Below, in pieces: positions 1-8,572 of a DNA stretch of 64,000 bases. The notes beneath the pieces are model-generated. The model saw only the letters and a program-made list of their open reading frames with translations, ran no database searches and was not told the origin of the DNA. Numbering within the stretch: the first letter of the stretch is position 1; each line of letters begins with the position of its first letter. This DNA comes from JBEIHX01 sp040381075 (lineage in GTDB: Bacteria; Pseudomonadota; Alphaproteobacteria; Caulobacterales; Aquidulcibacteraceae). Location: positions 1 through 64,000 of the forward strand of contig JBEIHX010000014.1 in the NCBI GenBank assembly GCA_040381075.1, given 5' to 3'. The position numbers and the translations under genes are program-made.

Positions 1-150
1 GCTCCTCGCAGCTCACATAGGAAAACATGCTTTCGGTTCGAACATCCGACCCGCGCATCTCTCTCTCCAGCGTCAACAAGCCAGAGAAATCGAATCACCG
101 TTCGGAAAAAACTGGAAGACTATTTCCGCGTCCTGCTAGGCCTCCTGGCC

Positions 151-858
151 TTGCGCGAAAGGGGCGGTGGCTCTTTCACCCCTCGCAGCGCACTGCGGCC
201 GTTGGCCTTGGCCGCGATCCTGTTCGGGCTCGACCTTTCATTCTGGCACGCGGCCATCGTGCGCACGACAATGGCGAACGCAACCTTGTTTGCGAACCTG
301 ACGCCGGTGATTGTCGCAGCAGCAGGTTGGGTACTGTTCCGTGAACGCACCACCCTGCGCTGGATGGCTGGGGCAGCCGTTGCGCTCGCAGGGGCCGCCA
401 TGCTGGCCGGCGCAAGCCTGTCAACTGCGCCGCAGCGCCTGGCAGGGGATGGGCTCGCGACGATGGCGGCGATCTGCTACTCCCTGTATATGATCGCAAT
501 CCAGCGGGCGCGCGAACAGGTGGGGCCGTTTCAAGCTTCGCTTGCAGTAACCTCAGGGGCGACATTGGTAGCCATGGCCGCGGTCGCTGCCACAGGCGAA
601 AGACTTTTCGACGCAACCGTTGTGGGATGGATGTGGTTGGCGCTTCTCGCCGTAGTCGTGCATGTCGGCGGGCAGGGAGCCGTGGTGTTCGCACTTGGCA
701 GGCTGCCAGCAACGGTCTCTTCCGTCGTCATCCTGATCCAGCCGATTGCTGCTGCAATCATCGGCTTTGTTCTGTTTGGCGAGTCGTTCGGCCCGCTTGA
801 CTGGTTTGGGGCGGCCCTTGTCCTATGCGGGATATGGTTGGCGCACAGAACGACCTAA
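151..858 (+). CDS. EamA/DMT-family transporter, N-terminus missing
   Basis: The protein (235 aa from a TTG codon) is an integral inner-membrane permease of the drug/metabolite transporter superfamily; the substrate cannot be told. About eight hydrophobic helices are visible, including the typical LTPVIVA helix followed by an ER pair (about residues 50-66) and the repeat-two equivalent LIQPIAAAIIG before FGE (about 195-212). Family members normally have ten helices. Here helix 1 is absent and helix 2 is only partly present just before residue 1. The frame stays open back to base 1 but that part has no ATG or GTG and is not hydrophobic. Either the gene is a 5'-damaged relic or a frameshift lies near base 100. 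Confidence 0.6.
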   Translation: MRERGGGSFTPRSALRPLALAAILFGLDLSFWHAAIVRTTMANATLFANLTPVIVAAAGWVLFRERTTLRWMAGAAVALAGAAMLAGASLSTAPQRLAGDGLATMAAICYSLYMIAIQRAREQVGPFQASLAVTSGATLVAMAAVAATGERLFDATVVGWMWLALLAVVVHVGGQGAVVFALGRLPATVSSVVILIQPIAAAIIGFVLFGESFGPLDWFGAALVLCGIWLAHRTT

Positions 859-1267
859 GAAATCCAGCCTCTCCCGCGTCGTCCGCCCCGGATGCGCCCG
901 ATCTCAGGCGTGCTGCGCGGGAGGGCGTGCGCTGGCGCTGCCCGCAGGCGGCGCCAGCGCCCTGGTTGGCGCCTCTCGACGCGGCTTGAGGCGCGGTTAT
1001 CCCGCACAGGACTCTCGCGCTCGATGGGAACGCCCGCTGTCGTGGCGGACGGGGCGGGTTCGCCCGGCAGCATATCGCCCCATGCCTGCCTCGCAGCTGG
1101 TCAGATTGATCGCCCGCATAGACGTCCACTCCTCTGACGCCTCGTCATCAGCTGAGCGGCGCAAGACCCACCCGCCAGGCAGGGCGACACACCAGGCCAG
1201 GGGCGATCGGCTCATGCCTGAACAGTCAGGAGAACCAGGCGGTCTCAGAAGCGGGATGATCGCGACA
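859..1267. other. gene-free stretch between two genes
   Basis: This 409-base stretch lies between the DMT transporter and the DUF1003 gene, whose 3' ends face each other. The possible reading frames are short, rich in Arg/Pro/Ala and resemble no family I know. I see no strong hairpin with a T tract and no RNA gene. Confidence 0.5.
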
Positions 1268-1762
1268 CTAAGCCTTCACGTCGTTGCGCGCCTCAAGACG
1301 CTCAACAATCGCGATAAGGCGGGCGATCTCCTGGCTGCGCAGGAGATCGAGTTTCTCATGCAGCAGTTCGATTTCGAGTTCAGCCTTCAGGTTGACCTCG
1401 GCGTCCTCGTGCGCTGCGCGTCGATCAAGATCGGCTTGCCGGTTCTGGCTCATGAGAATGATCGGGCCGGCGTAGGCAGCCTGAAATGACAGCATCAGGT
1501 TCAGGAGAATGAACGGGTAAGGATCCCAGCGCTGGATCCAGGCCGTCACGTTCAGGATCAGCCAAAGAACAAGCAGGATGGTCTGAACTATGATGAAACT
1601 CCAGGACCCGATCACAGATGCAAATGCATCAGCCGCGCGCTGGCCCGGCGTCAGATCTGTCTGCGCCTGCGCAGCGCGGCGGGACCGCCGCGCCTCACGC
1701 AGTCGATCAAGTTCATGTTCCAGAAAATGGATCGGATTTCCTGGTTGCTGCTCGCGGGTCAT
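1268..1762 (-). CDS. DUF1003 family membrane protein
   Basis: A 164-residue protein with the DUF1003 pattern: a charged N-terminal segment, two adjacent transmembrane helices (about residues 50-70 and 85-105), the highly conserved DPYPFILLNLMLS and AYAGPIILMSQNRQ motifs, then a charged helical tail likely to form a coiled coil (about 115-160). The biochemical role of the family is unknown; it is an inner-membrane protein. I chose ATG at 1762 because GGAGG lies eight bases upstream; a GTG at 1777 is possible but has no ribosome site. It stands alone on its strand. Confidence 0.85.
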   Translation of the reverse strand: MTREQQPGNPIHFLEHELDRLREARRSRRAAQAQTDLTPGQRAADAFASVIGSWSFIIVQTILLVLWLILNVTAWIQRWDPYPFILLNLMLSFQAAYAGPIILMSQNRQADLDRRAAHEDAEVNLKAELEIELLHEKLDLLRSQEIARLIAIVERLEARNDVKA

Positions 1763-1953
1763 GGGCGTGGCCTCCACACCGTTGGTCAGAACAAGATCAT
1801 CATAATCCAGAATCCGCCATGGTCATTGCATTGCGACAGGCCCCAGCCCCCGCACACGCCAGATGCGGGATCTGATCATGCCGCCCGGCGCCCCATGGCG
1901 GGGGTTTGCAGTGACCAGACAGCAACCGTGCATCACGAGAATGGGCGCAAGGC

Positions 1954-2472
1954 TCAGCGGCATGCCGTCCATGCGAAGACGTCAGCCTGACCATAATGCA
2001 GATGGATTTGATCCCGGTGCGCGGTGTTGGGGTCCGGCGACAGGGTGACGGCGAAGATGCGGCATGCTCCGTCCGGGAGATCTCGCAGAGAGTCGCCGGC
2101 GGCGCCGTCCGCCGCCCAGTCGCGCGCAACAACACTCCGCCGGCCGTCCGCCAATCGGAGAGCGGCGCCGTCCAGCACGTTCGCCCCGGCGTGCCTGCCT
2201 GGCGACGCGTCAGGTCGAGGTCTGCGTCGACGCCAAACGTAGGCCGTATAATGCTCAAATACGATGGCCGGAACTCCAGAGCGGCGGCGCGCTGCGGGTT
2301 GAGTGACGTTGCAGTCCCATAGCGCCGTCCCAATGGCGGGCGGGAAGCGCATGATCGGCCCGGCCGGCCGCAGCGGGGTCATGCCGGCCTTGATGCGAAC
2401 GCTGTCGGCTGTGTTGCAGAATGACCCGTCTTCGACGATCGCCGCGCGAGCTGCGCAATCGCCGCCGCCGCC
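1954..2472 (-). pseudogene. extensin-like C-terminal domain gene with damaged 5' end
   Basis: This frame carries the bacterial extensin-like C-terminal domain (PF06904 type): a CNTADSVRIKAG segment, TQPAARR (family VQPAA), FEHYTAYVWRR (family SYACR region), an HAGANVLDGA segment, LADGRRSVVARDW, DGACRIF, and a terminal AHRDQIHL. The homology starts well before the only ATG (2382), but the frame is closed by the TGA that also ends the upstream methyltransferase (2473-2475), and another frame just upstream reads EAAAAIAQLARR, as a normal N-terminus might. The C-terminal motif reads HLH where I expect HLD. A frameshift near 2430-2450 plus loss of the exported N-terminus is the simplest reading; an intact shorter gene from ATG 2382 is the alternative. 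Confidence 0.55.
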
Positions 2473-3333
2473 TCATGGCGGGCCAGCACGCAGCACGATG
2501 ATGTCCTGGCCCAGCCCGGCGGTTGCGTCGTCCGCAATGTGAGCGACGAGTGACAGGCCCGCGGCCCGCCCGAGGGAAGCGATATGCGCGAGCGGCGTAT
2601 AGGTTGCAAAGGCCCGCCCGCCTTCGCGAACCTGCGCCAATTCTACCGTTTCCCCGGCCATGTAGCGTCGGCGCTCGGTATCCTGCAGACGCGCCAGGGC
2701 GCTGTCGGCCCTGTGGATGGTGAGGACAAGAACACCGTCAGGGCGAAGCATGCGTCGATGTTCAGCGAGCCATCGTGCGATCCGCCGGGCGCTGAGATGG
2801 GTCAGGATCGAGATGGCGAAAATGGCGTCGAACTGGGCAGACGCGATGTTCAGCGGAGGGTCCGGAGCGCAGGTCAGAAAGGTTGCGCCACCAATGTTGG
2901 CCCGCGCCCACGACACGAAGCGGGGATTGACGTCTATCCCGGTCAGGCCCGCCAGGCGCGACCCCAATGCGTGTGCCATATGCCTGGTCACCCGCCCAGG
3001 TCCGCACCCCCATTCGAGCACCCGCATGGCGCGGTCAGGACCGTAGTCAGCGAGGACCCGAGCAATGACGGCCGCGTGGACGCGCCCACGCGCCATAATG
3101 TGGTCCCACCGCGTCGAGCTGTGGACCTCGTACACCATCCAGAGCGGAGGCAAGGCCAGATCAGCGTGCTCGGCCCGAAAGGCGGCGTTCGCCGATCTCT
3201 GCGTCCAGGCGTCCCTCAGGAAGGCAGCGACATCAGCGACATCGAGCAATCCGAGAGCGCGAACTCGCCGTGCAAGGGACACACGCCTGCCAACGCTGTC
3301 CCTGTCGCTGCGGGCGGAGAAAAACTCCGCCAT
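2473..3333 (-). CDS. class I SAM-dependent methyltransferase
   Basis: A 286-residue cytosolic protein with a Rossmann-type methyltransferase domain: motif I VLEWGCGPGRVTRHM (about 105-119), an acidic GIDVNPRF strand end (about 134), DAIFAISILTHL (about 166) and LRPDGVLVLTIH (about 196). The motifs match the Methyltransf_11/25/31 group; the substrate is unknown. It starts four bases after the rplS stop and so is probably co-transcribed with the ribosomal-protein operon. That placement alone does not make the ribosome its substrate. Its stop abuts the damaged extensin-like gene. Confidence 0.8.
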   Translation of the reverse strand: MAEFFSARSDRDSVGRRVSLARRVRALGLLDVADVAAFLRDAWTQRSANAAFRAEHADLALPPLWMVYEVHSSTRWDHIMARGRVHAAVIARVLADYGPDRAMRVLEWGCGPGRVTRHMAHALGSRLAGLTGIDVNPRFVSWARANIGGATFLTCAPDPPLNIASAQFDAIFAISILTHLSARRIARWLAEHRRMLRPDGVLVLTIHRADSALARLQDTERRRYMAGETVELAQVREGGRAFATYTPLAHIASLGRAAGLSLVAHIADDATAGLGQDIIVLRAGPP

Positions 3334-3337
3334 CCTG

Positions 3338-3721
3338 TCAGGCCTCAGAGGCGCCCTCGCGTGCGACCGTACGCTCAGCGATGCGCGCCGATTTCCCGCG
3401 ACGCTCGCGCAGATAGTACAGCTTCGCCCGACGCACCTTTCCGTGGCGCACCACTTCTATGCCGTCGAGAACAGGCGAGACCAGGGGAAACACCCTCTCG
3501 ACACCCTCGCCAAAGGAGATCTTGCGCACAGTGAAGCTGGCATTGAGCCCAGTGCCGGCCCGGGCGATGCACACGCCCTCAAATGCCTGGACCCGCTCGC
3601 GATCGCCTTCCTTGATCTTCACGCGCACCTTCAAGGTGTCGCCGGGACGGAAAGACGGAATCTTCTTCTCGCCAAGGACGCGGGAGATTTCCTGTTGGTT
3701 GATTTCGTCAATCAGGTTCAT
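3338..3721 (-). CDS. rplS: 50S ribosomal protein L19
   Basis: A 127-residue large-subunit protein that lies at the interface with the 30S subunit. It starts MNLIDEINQQEI and carries the L19 signature stretches FRPGDTLKVRV, QAFEGVCIAR and SFTVRKISFGEGVERVFP, then the conserved KVRRAKLYYLRER. Length is normal, with a short acidic C-terminal extension. It follows trmD by about 160 bases on the same strand, the usual rpsP-rimM-trmD-rplS order, and is followed four bases later by a methyltransferase gene. Confidence 0.98.
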   Translation of the reverse strand: MNLIDEINQQEISRVLGEKKIPSFRPGDTLKVRVKIKEGDRERVQAFEGVCIARAGTGLNASFTVRKISFGEGVERVFPLVSPVLDGIEVVRHGKVRRAKLYYLRERRGKSARIAERTVAREGASEA

Positions 3722-3884
3722 TGCGCAACGCCTTGTTGCAACGGGACGACGCCCGCGTGTCTGTCGAAACCGGGAGAAACGCGGCTATAGTCGAAGGCCG
3801 CCTCCATGTCGAGCAGGTTGCTATGGATTTTCTCAGCGCCAGGCGCCCGCAGCAAATCCCCGCGCCAGACCAGGGCGCCGCACC

Positions 3885-4601
3885 TCAGCCAATGCCATCT
3901 TCATCCCGCGCCGCACGATAAGTCGCCCAGACGTCCGGCCGCCGACGCCTGGTCAGGTCTTCGCGTTGCGCCCTGCGCCAGGTCTCGAGGCGGGCGTGGT
4001 CTCCGCCGGTGACGACGTCCGGGATCGCGCGCCCCTCCCAAACCCGTGGTTTGGTGAATTGCGGATGCTCAAGAAGGCCATCCTGGAAACTGTCATGCAG
4101 GCTCGACGCGGCGTTTCCGAGCACGCCCGGCAGCAGGCGCACCGCGGCTTCCAGCGCAACCAGCGCGGCAGCCTCTCCGCCGGCGAGCACAGCATCGCCG
4201 ACGGCGACTTCTTCAAGGCCCCGGGCGTCGATTACGCGCTGGTCGACGCCCTCGAAACGACCACACACCACGACAAGCCCGGGCCCGGCCGCCCATGCCG
4301 CCGCAAGGGTCTGGGTCAGCGGGCGACCGCGCGGCGACATCAGCACCCGCGGACGTTCGTCGCGGCCCAGACTGTCGATCGCGGCGGCCAATACGTCGGG
4401 TCGCATGACCAACCCCGGGCCGCCGCCCGCCGGCGCATCATCAACCGTGCGATGTCGGTCGTAAGCGAAGGCGCGGATGTCGATCGCCTCCAGCCGCCAG
4501 ACCCCCTCTCGCAAAGCCCGACCGATCACCGAAAGCCCCAGCGTTCCAGGAAACGCGTCCGGGAACAGGGTCAGCACGCTGGCCCGCCATGGCGGGTTCA
4601 C
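3885..4601 (-). CDS. trmD: tRNA (guanine-37-N1)-methyltransferase
   Basis: TrmD methylates G37 next to the anticodon and prevents +1 frameshifting. The 238-residue protein has the SPOUT knot fold; visible marks are LTLFPDAFPG at the N-terminus, DDAPAGGGPGLVMRPDVL (about 55), VVCGRFEGVDQRVID (about 110), VGDAVLAGGEAAALV (about 133) and the C-terminal LLEHPQFTKP. The start is a GTG whose last two bases lie in the rimM stop (GTGA), so translation is probably coupled. It belongs to the ribosomal operon. Confidence 0.97.
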   Translation of the reverse strand: MNPPWRASVLTLFPDAFPGTLGLSVIGRALREGVWRLEAIDIRAFAYDRHRTVDDAPAGGGPGLVMRPDVLAAAIDSLGRDERPRVLMSPRGRPLTQTLAAAWAAGPGLVVVCGRFEGVDQRVIDARGLEEVAVGDAVLAGGEAAALVALEAAVRLLPGVLGNAASSLHDSFQDGLLEHPQFTKPRVWEGRAIPDVVTGGDHARLETWRRAQREDLTRRRRPDVWATYRAARDEDGIG

Positions 4602-5158
4602 GCCGGGGGCTCCGGCATGAGGCCATCCGGCGGATCAACAATCACACGCCCAGCTTCCAGATCTACCTCCGCCATACCTGCCGCAAGGGGACACAGCCAC
4701 GGCTCGCCCCCGGTCGCGGCGTCGATTTCCAGCAGATCGCCTGCCCCATAATTGACGACCTGACGGACGCGCCCGAGAAAGCGACCGTCGGCATGCTGGA
4801 CATCAAGTCCTAGCAGGTCGACATGATAGAACTCGTCCTCAGCCAGTTCGGGAAGTCGAACGCGCGGCACGTGCAGACCCACCCCCTTGAGCCTTTCAGC
4901 GGCGGTGCGATCGGGGCATTCAGGCCCCCACAGGGCGACCTCCTGCTTGAGCAGGCGCACCCTTTGCGGTGTGAGAACCTTGCGCCCATGCGCGTCATAG
5001 AGCGGGCCGTAGTGCGCGATCGACTGAGGGTCGGCCGTGAATGGGCGCACGCGCACATCGCCCTTAAGCCCGAACGCCCCGATGATTGCGCCCACCAGCA
5101 CCAGATCAGCCGGATCACCGGGCGAGAACGGTGCGTTGCGCGCGGGTCCCCTAACCAT
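4598..5158 (-). CDS. rimM: ribosome maturation factor RimM
   Basis: RimM binds S19 in the 30S subunit and assists 16S processing. The protein has the N-terminal barrel (LVLVGAIIGAFGLKGDVRV, about residues 18-36) and the C-terminal PRC-barrel (DEFYHVDLLGLDV about 108, then NYGAGDLLEI about 135). I chose ATG 5158 (186 aa), which overlaps the end of the upstream serine hydrolase by eight bases; ATG 5185 in the same frame would overlap by 35. It overlaps trmD by four bases at its own end. Confidence 0.95.
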   Translation of the reverse strand: MVRGPARNAPFSPGDPADLVLVGAIIGAFGLKGDVRVRPFTADPQSIAHYGPLYDAHGRKVLTPQRVRLLKQEVALWGPECPDRTAAERLKGVGLHVPRVRLPELAEDEFYHVDLLGLDVQHADGRFLGRVRQVVNYGAGDLLEIDAATGGEPWLCPLAAGMAEVDLEAGRVIVDPPDGLMPEPPA

Positions 5159-6455
5159 GGCGCACGCCAGGCAGTGCGGCGTCATAGAGCGCGGTCATGA
5201 GTTCTTCCTCGATCAGGAAAAAGCCCGACCGGGCGCCTTTGGCGCGCTGTTCGTTGGCCGGCCCGCCGGTCACGAGATACACAAAGCCCGATCTGCGCGC
5301 ACGGTCGACCCAGACGCCGCCCAGAAGGCCATAGGCTTCGCCGAGATGACCGACCATGGGCGACGCCATGCCGGGGATCGGTCCATCGCCGCGATCTCCG
5401 CCCAGCAATATGTGAACCCCGAGCCCATAGGCCTGCATGGCGCCGCCATCGGTGTCGCCGTTGGGTGTAGCGGGATCGAAGCGCCATGCCGGCCTGGTCA
5501 TGCTGTCAACCGTCTCCGGCCGCAGCAGCCGCCGGCCATTGGCTTCGCCGTCAATGAGCAGGCAGCCGAGCACAGCGAGATCGCGCGCGCTCGCCCGAAG
5601 CCCCCCCTGCGGACTGAAAAGCAACCCGTTCTGGCCCGGCCGATACCCGTCAAGGCTCGCTCCGTCGAGGGAGAACACCGGCCCTGCCCGGCGCGCGCCG
5701 CGGGCGTCCACGCTTTCCAGCCAGGCGCCGTCGCCCGCCTGCCGGTACAACGCCGCCCCCTCGGCCATGACATGGGAGGGAACGCCGGACCAGTTGAAGC
5801 CACAGGCCAGTCCGAGCGGCGCGAAAACAGTCAATCGCATCAGCTGGTCGAAACGCGCCCCCATCGCGGCTTCCGCCACGCTCGCCGCGACGCCTGTGTT
5901 CAGGTTGGCGTACTCGAACCAGGCGCCCGGACGCTGGTTCGCGGCAAGATGCGCGCCGCCCTCCCAATGGCGGCCCGCTGGGGTGAAGAAATCAGCGAGG
6001 GTTTCGCCGAGCACGCCCCAATAGGTCTCACCGTCGCGCACGCCGGAGGTGTGGGACAGCAGCATGGCCAGGGTGACTGGCGCAGCTGGATCTGCAGGCA
6101 GGCGCAACGGAAAGCCGAGCAGATCATCGATCGGGGCGGCGAGGTCGAGACGCCCTGCCTCACACAGACGCATGATCCCGATTGCGCAGGCCAGCTTTGA
6201 GATGGAGGCCACTCGCATTGCGCTGTCCGGCGTCAACCGGGGCCCGCCGCGCGGATGGCTGGGGTCCAGCACCCGCATTCCAAAGGCCCCTGCATAGACC
6301 AGCCGCGAATTGCGGATGACTGCAGCAGCTATCCCAGGCGCAGGCTCATGCCGCGCGCGCCCCGCAACCACAGATCCGGTCCGGATTGCGTCCAGTCGCG
6401 CGCCAAGCGCGCGACTGGAAAGGCGCGCGGTCGAGCCTGCCATCCGTGGGCTCAC
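5151..6455 (-). CDS. beta-lactamase-fold serine hydrolase inside the ribosomal operon
   Basis: A 434-residue serine hydrolase of the beta-lactamase/penicillin-binding fold (PF00144 type). The SxxK motif is SISK (S84-K87) and the YxN element is in FEYANLN (about 180). Such proteins act as esterases, D-amino-acid peptidases or lactamases; the substrate is not predictable. No convincing signal peptide or lipobox is seen, so it may be cytosolic. It starts with a GTG overlapping the rpsP stop (GTGA); an ATG lies at 6443. It ends overlapping rimM. This is an unexpected gene between rpsP and rimM, which normally adjoin. Confidence 0.85.
   Translation of the reverse strand: MSPRMAGSTARLSSRALGARLDAIRTGSVVAGRARHEPAPGIAAAVIRNSRLVYAGAFGMRVLDPSHPRGGPRLTPDSAMRVASISKLACAIGIMRLCEAGRLDLAAPIDDLLGFPLRLPADPAAPVTLAMLLSHTSGVRDGETYWGVLGETLADFFTPAGRHWEGGAHLAANQRPGAWFEYANLNTGVAASVAEAAMGARFDQLMRLTVFAPLGLACGFNWSGVPSHVMAEGAALYRQAGDGAWLESVDARGARRAGPVFSLDGASLDGYRPGQNGLLFSPQGGLRASARDLAVLGCLLIDGEANGRRLLRPETVDSMTRPAWRFDPATPNGDTDGGAMQAYGLGVHILLGGDRGDGPIPGMASPMVGHLGEAYGLLGGVWVDRARRSGFVYLVTGGPANEQRAKGARSGFFLIEEELMTALYDAALPGVRHG
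6391..6419 (-). repeat. perfect inverted repeat, 12-bp arms, at the start of the serine hydrolase CDS
   Basis: Arms 6391-6402 and 6408-6419 are exact reverse complements separated by five bases. The element lies 24-52 bases inside the serine hydrolase reading frame counted from ATG 6443 and just after the rpsP stop. In RNA it would form a very stable GC-rich hairpin. There is no T tract, so it is not a standard terminator. It could trim or pause the message after rpsP, or limit translation of the hydrolase. Confidence 0.6.
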
Positions 6456-6805
6456 CCTTCAGCGGCGGCGGCCGCCTTCTGCGCCTTGGAGGCGGCGCGC
6501 TCCTGCGCCTTCTTGCCGGGTTCGGCCTTCTGCGGATTGCTCTTGGCGGTGCGCTTCAAGAGTCCGGCGGCGTCAAGAAAACGTGCGACCCGGTCCGTTG
6601 GCTGCGCGCCCTTGGCGAGCCAGGACTTTGCGAGCTCCACATCAAGTTTCACGCGGTCGGCATGATCCTTGGGCAGCAACGGATTGAAGGAACCGATCCG
6701 ATCAATGAATTTCCCGTCGCGCGGGCTACGGCTGTCAGCAACGACAATCCGGTAATACGGCCGCTCCTTTGCGCCGCCGCGAGCCAATCTGATCTTCAAA
6801 GCCAT
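6452..6805 (-). CDS. rpsP: 30S ribosomal protein S16
   Basis: A 117-residue small-subunit assembly protein. It begins MALKIRLARGGAKERPYYRIVVAD and has FIDRIGSFNPLLP and the region where Asp/Lys-rich S16 helices occur. A lysine/alanine-rich C-terminal tail (about residues 90-117) extends beyond the compact domain, as is common in alphaproteobacterial S16. It heads the rpsP-hydrolase-rimM-trmD-rplS block, 234 bases after ffh. Confidence 0.98.
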   Translation of the reverse strand: MALKIRLARGGAKERPYYRIVVADSRSPRDGKFIDRIGSFNPLLPKDHADRVKLDVELAKSWLAKGAQPTDRVARFLDAAGLLKRTAKSNPQKAEPGKKAQERAASKAQKAAAAAEG

Positions 6806-7039
6806 GTCTGTGTTCCTCTTGCTGTTTCACTGACCCAATAGTTTCACCGTCTGATCCGCTGGTCGCCCGAGGCGTTGCTCACTCACGGAAATCAGCCCGC
6901 AATGAGAACGTCCGAAAGACAAGCGCCGGACGAACGGCGGCCCAGGCAGAACGCAGTCCCAACGCAAAGCAGTCCCGGCTGTAGGAGAGCGCGTCACCAC
7001 CTGGAAATCCTGTCATGCGCCGCAATCGGCGCGGCCCCC

Positions 7040-8572
7040 CTATTTCTTTTTTGCGGGCGCACCGGCGCCAGGCAAGCCTGGCAACCCGGACGAAAGCCCG
7101 GCCCCGGGCAGACCTGGCAGACCCGGCCCAGGCACGCCCGGCGTCTCAACCTTGCGGCCAGAGCCAAGGCTCTTCAGGTGCTCGGCAGTGACCCCCGGCG
7201 GCAGCCCCCGTGCGCCACCCATCGCACTCATCATGGCGCCGAGACCCTTGCCCCCGCCCTTGCCCCCGCCCTTGCCCATCGACTTGACCATGTCGGCCAT
7301 GCCGCGATGCATCTTCAGGAGCCGGTTGATTTCAGATACATCCACGCCCGCGCCTTTGGCGATCCGGCGCTTGCGCGAGCCGTTGAGCAGATCCGGCCGC
7401 GCTCGCTCGCCCGGCGTCATGGACAGGATGATCGCCTCCTGGCGCTTCAGCATGCGATCGTCGAGATTGCTGTCGGAAATCTGCTGCTTGATCTTGCCGA
7501 CGCCCGGCAGCATGCCCAGCACGCCTCCCATACCGCCTATCTGGCGCAGCTGAACGAGCTGGGCGCGCAGATCGTCCAGATCGAACTGACCTTTCTGCAG
7601 CTTTTTCGCAAGTTTCTCAGCCTGCTGCTGATCGACGTTCGCGGCCGCCTTCTCGACAAGGGAGACAATGTCGCCCTGTCCGAGAATGCGCCCCGCGACA
7701 CGACGCGGATCGAAAACATCGATCCCATCAATTCGTTCCCCCACGCCCAGAAACTTGATGGGGACCCCGGTCACCGCGCGCATGGACAGCGCGGCTCCGC
7801 CACGGCCATCGCCATCCATTCGTGTCAGGATCAAGCCGGTCAGTTGCAAACGCTCGTTGAATCGCCGCGCGGTTTCTACGGCGTCCTGGCCGGTCAACGC
7901 GTCTGCGACAAGCAAGACCTCATGCGGAGAGGTGATAGCCGCAACTTCGGCGGCCTCCGCCATCATCTGCTCGTCGATCGTGGTGCGCCCGGCGGTGTCC
8001 AGAATCAGGACGTCATAACCTGACAGCCGCGCCGCGGTCTGGGCGCGCCGGGCGATGTCAGCAGGCCGCTGGCCTGGAACAATTGGCAGCGTGTCCACGC
8101 CAGCCTGCTCACCCAGGACCTTGAGCTGCTCCATGGCCGCAGGACGACGAACGTCCAATGAGGCCATCAACACTTTCTTCCTGTGACGGGTCCTCAGGCG
8201 CAGCCCCAGCTTCGCCGACGTGGTGGTCTTCCCGGAGCCCTGCAGGCCGGCCATGAGGATCACTGTCGGCGGCTCACCGTCAATCAGCAGCTCGGCGGCG
8301 CCCTCGCCGCCCGAGAGCATCTCCACCAGCCCGTCATGGACAATCTTTACGACCTGCTGGCCGGGGGTTACGGACCGAATGACCGACTCGCCCACCGCCT
8401 GCACGCGCACCTTGGCGATAAAGTCCTTGACGACAGTCAGCGCGACATCAGCTTCCAACAGCGCCACGCGGATCTCCCGAAGCGCAGTCTCGACGTCCTT
8501 TTCGCTCAGCGCGCCGCGCCCGGTGAGATTCTTGAAAATCCCGCCCAACCTGTCTGTCAGCGCGTCAAACAT
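7040..8572 (-). CDS. ffh: signal recognition particle protein Ffh
   Basis: Ffh binds 4.5S RNA and signal peptides and delivers ribosomes to FtsY at the membrane. The 510-residue protein has the N domain, the GTPase G domain (GLQGSGKTTTSAKLG about 105, DTAGR about 190, TRMDGDGRGGAALS about 245) and the methionine-rich M domain (about 325-430). The C-terminus is an extra glycine/proline tail with repeated PGLPGAG-like units. I chose ATG 8572 because AGGGAG lies five bases upstream; earlier in-frame starts exist at 8575 and 8593. Confidence 0.97.
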   Translation of the reverse strand: MFDALTDRLGGIFKNLTGRGALSEKDVETALREIRVALLEADVALTVVKDFIAKVRVQAVGESVIRSVTPGQQVVKIVHDGLVEMLSGGEGAAELLIDGEPPTVILMAGLQGSGKTTTSAKLGLRLRTRHRKKVLMASLDVRRPAAMEQLKVLGEQAGVDTLPIVPGQRPADIARRAQTAARLSGYDVLILDTAGRTTIDEQMMAEAAEVAAITSPHEVLLVADALTGQDAVETARRFNERLQLTGLILTRMDGDGRGGAALSMRAVTGVPIKFLGVGERIDGIDVFDPRRVAGRILGQGDIVSLVEKAAANVDQQQAEKLAKKLQKGQFDLDDLRAQLVQLRQIGGMGGVLGMLPGVGKIKQQISDSNLDDRMLKRQEAIILSMTPGERARPDLLNGSRKRRIAKGAGVDVSEINRLLKMHRGMADMVKSMGKGGGKGGGKGLGAMMSAMGGARGLPPGVTAEHLKSLGSGRKVETPGVPGPGLPGLPGAGLSSGLPGLPGAGAPAKKK

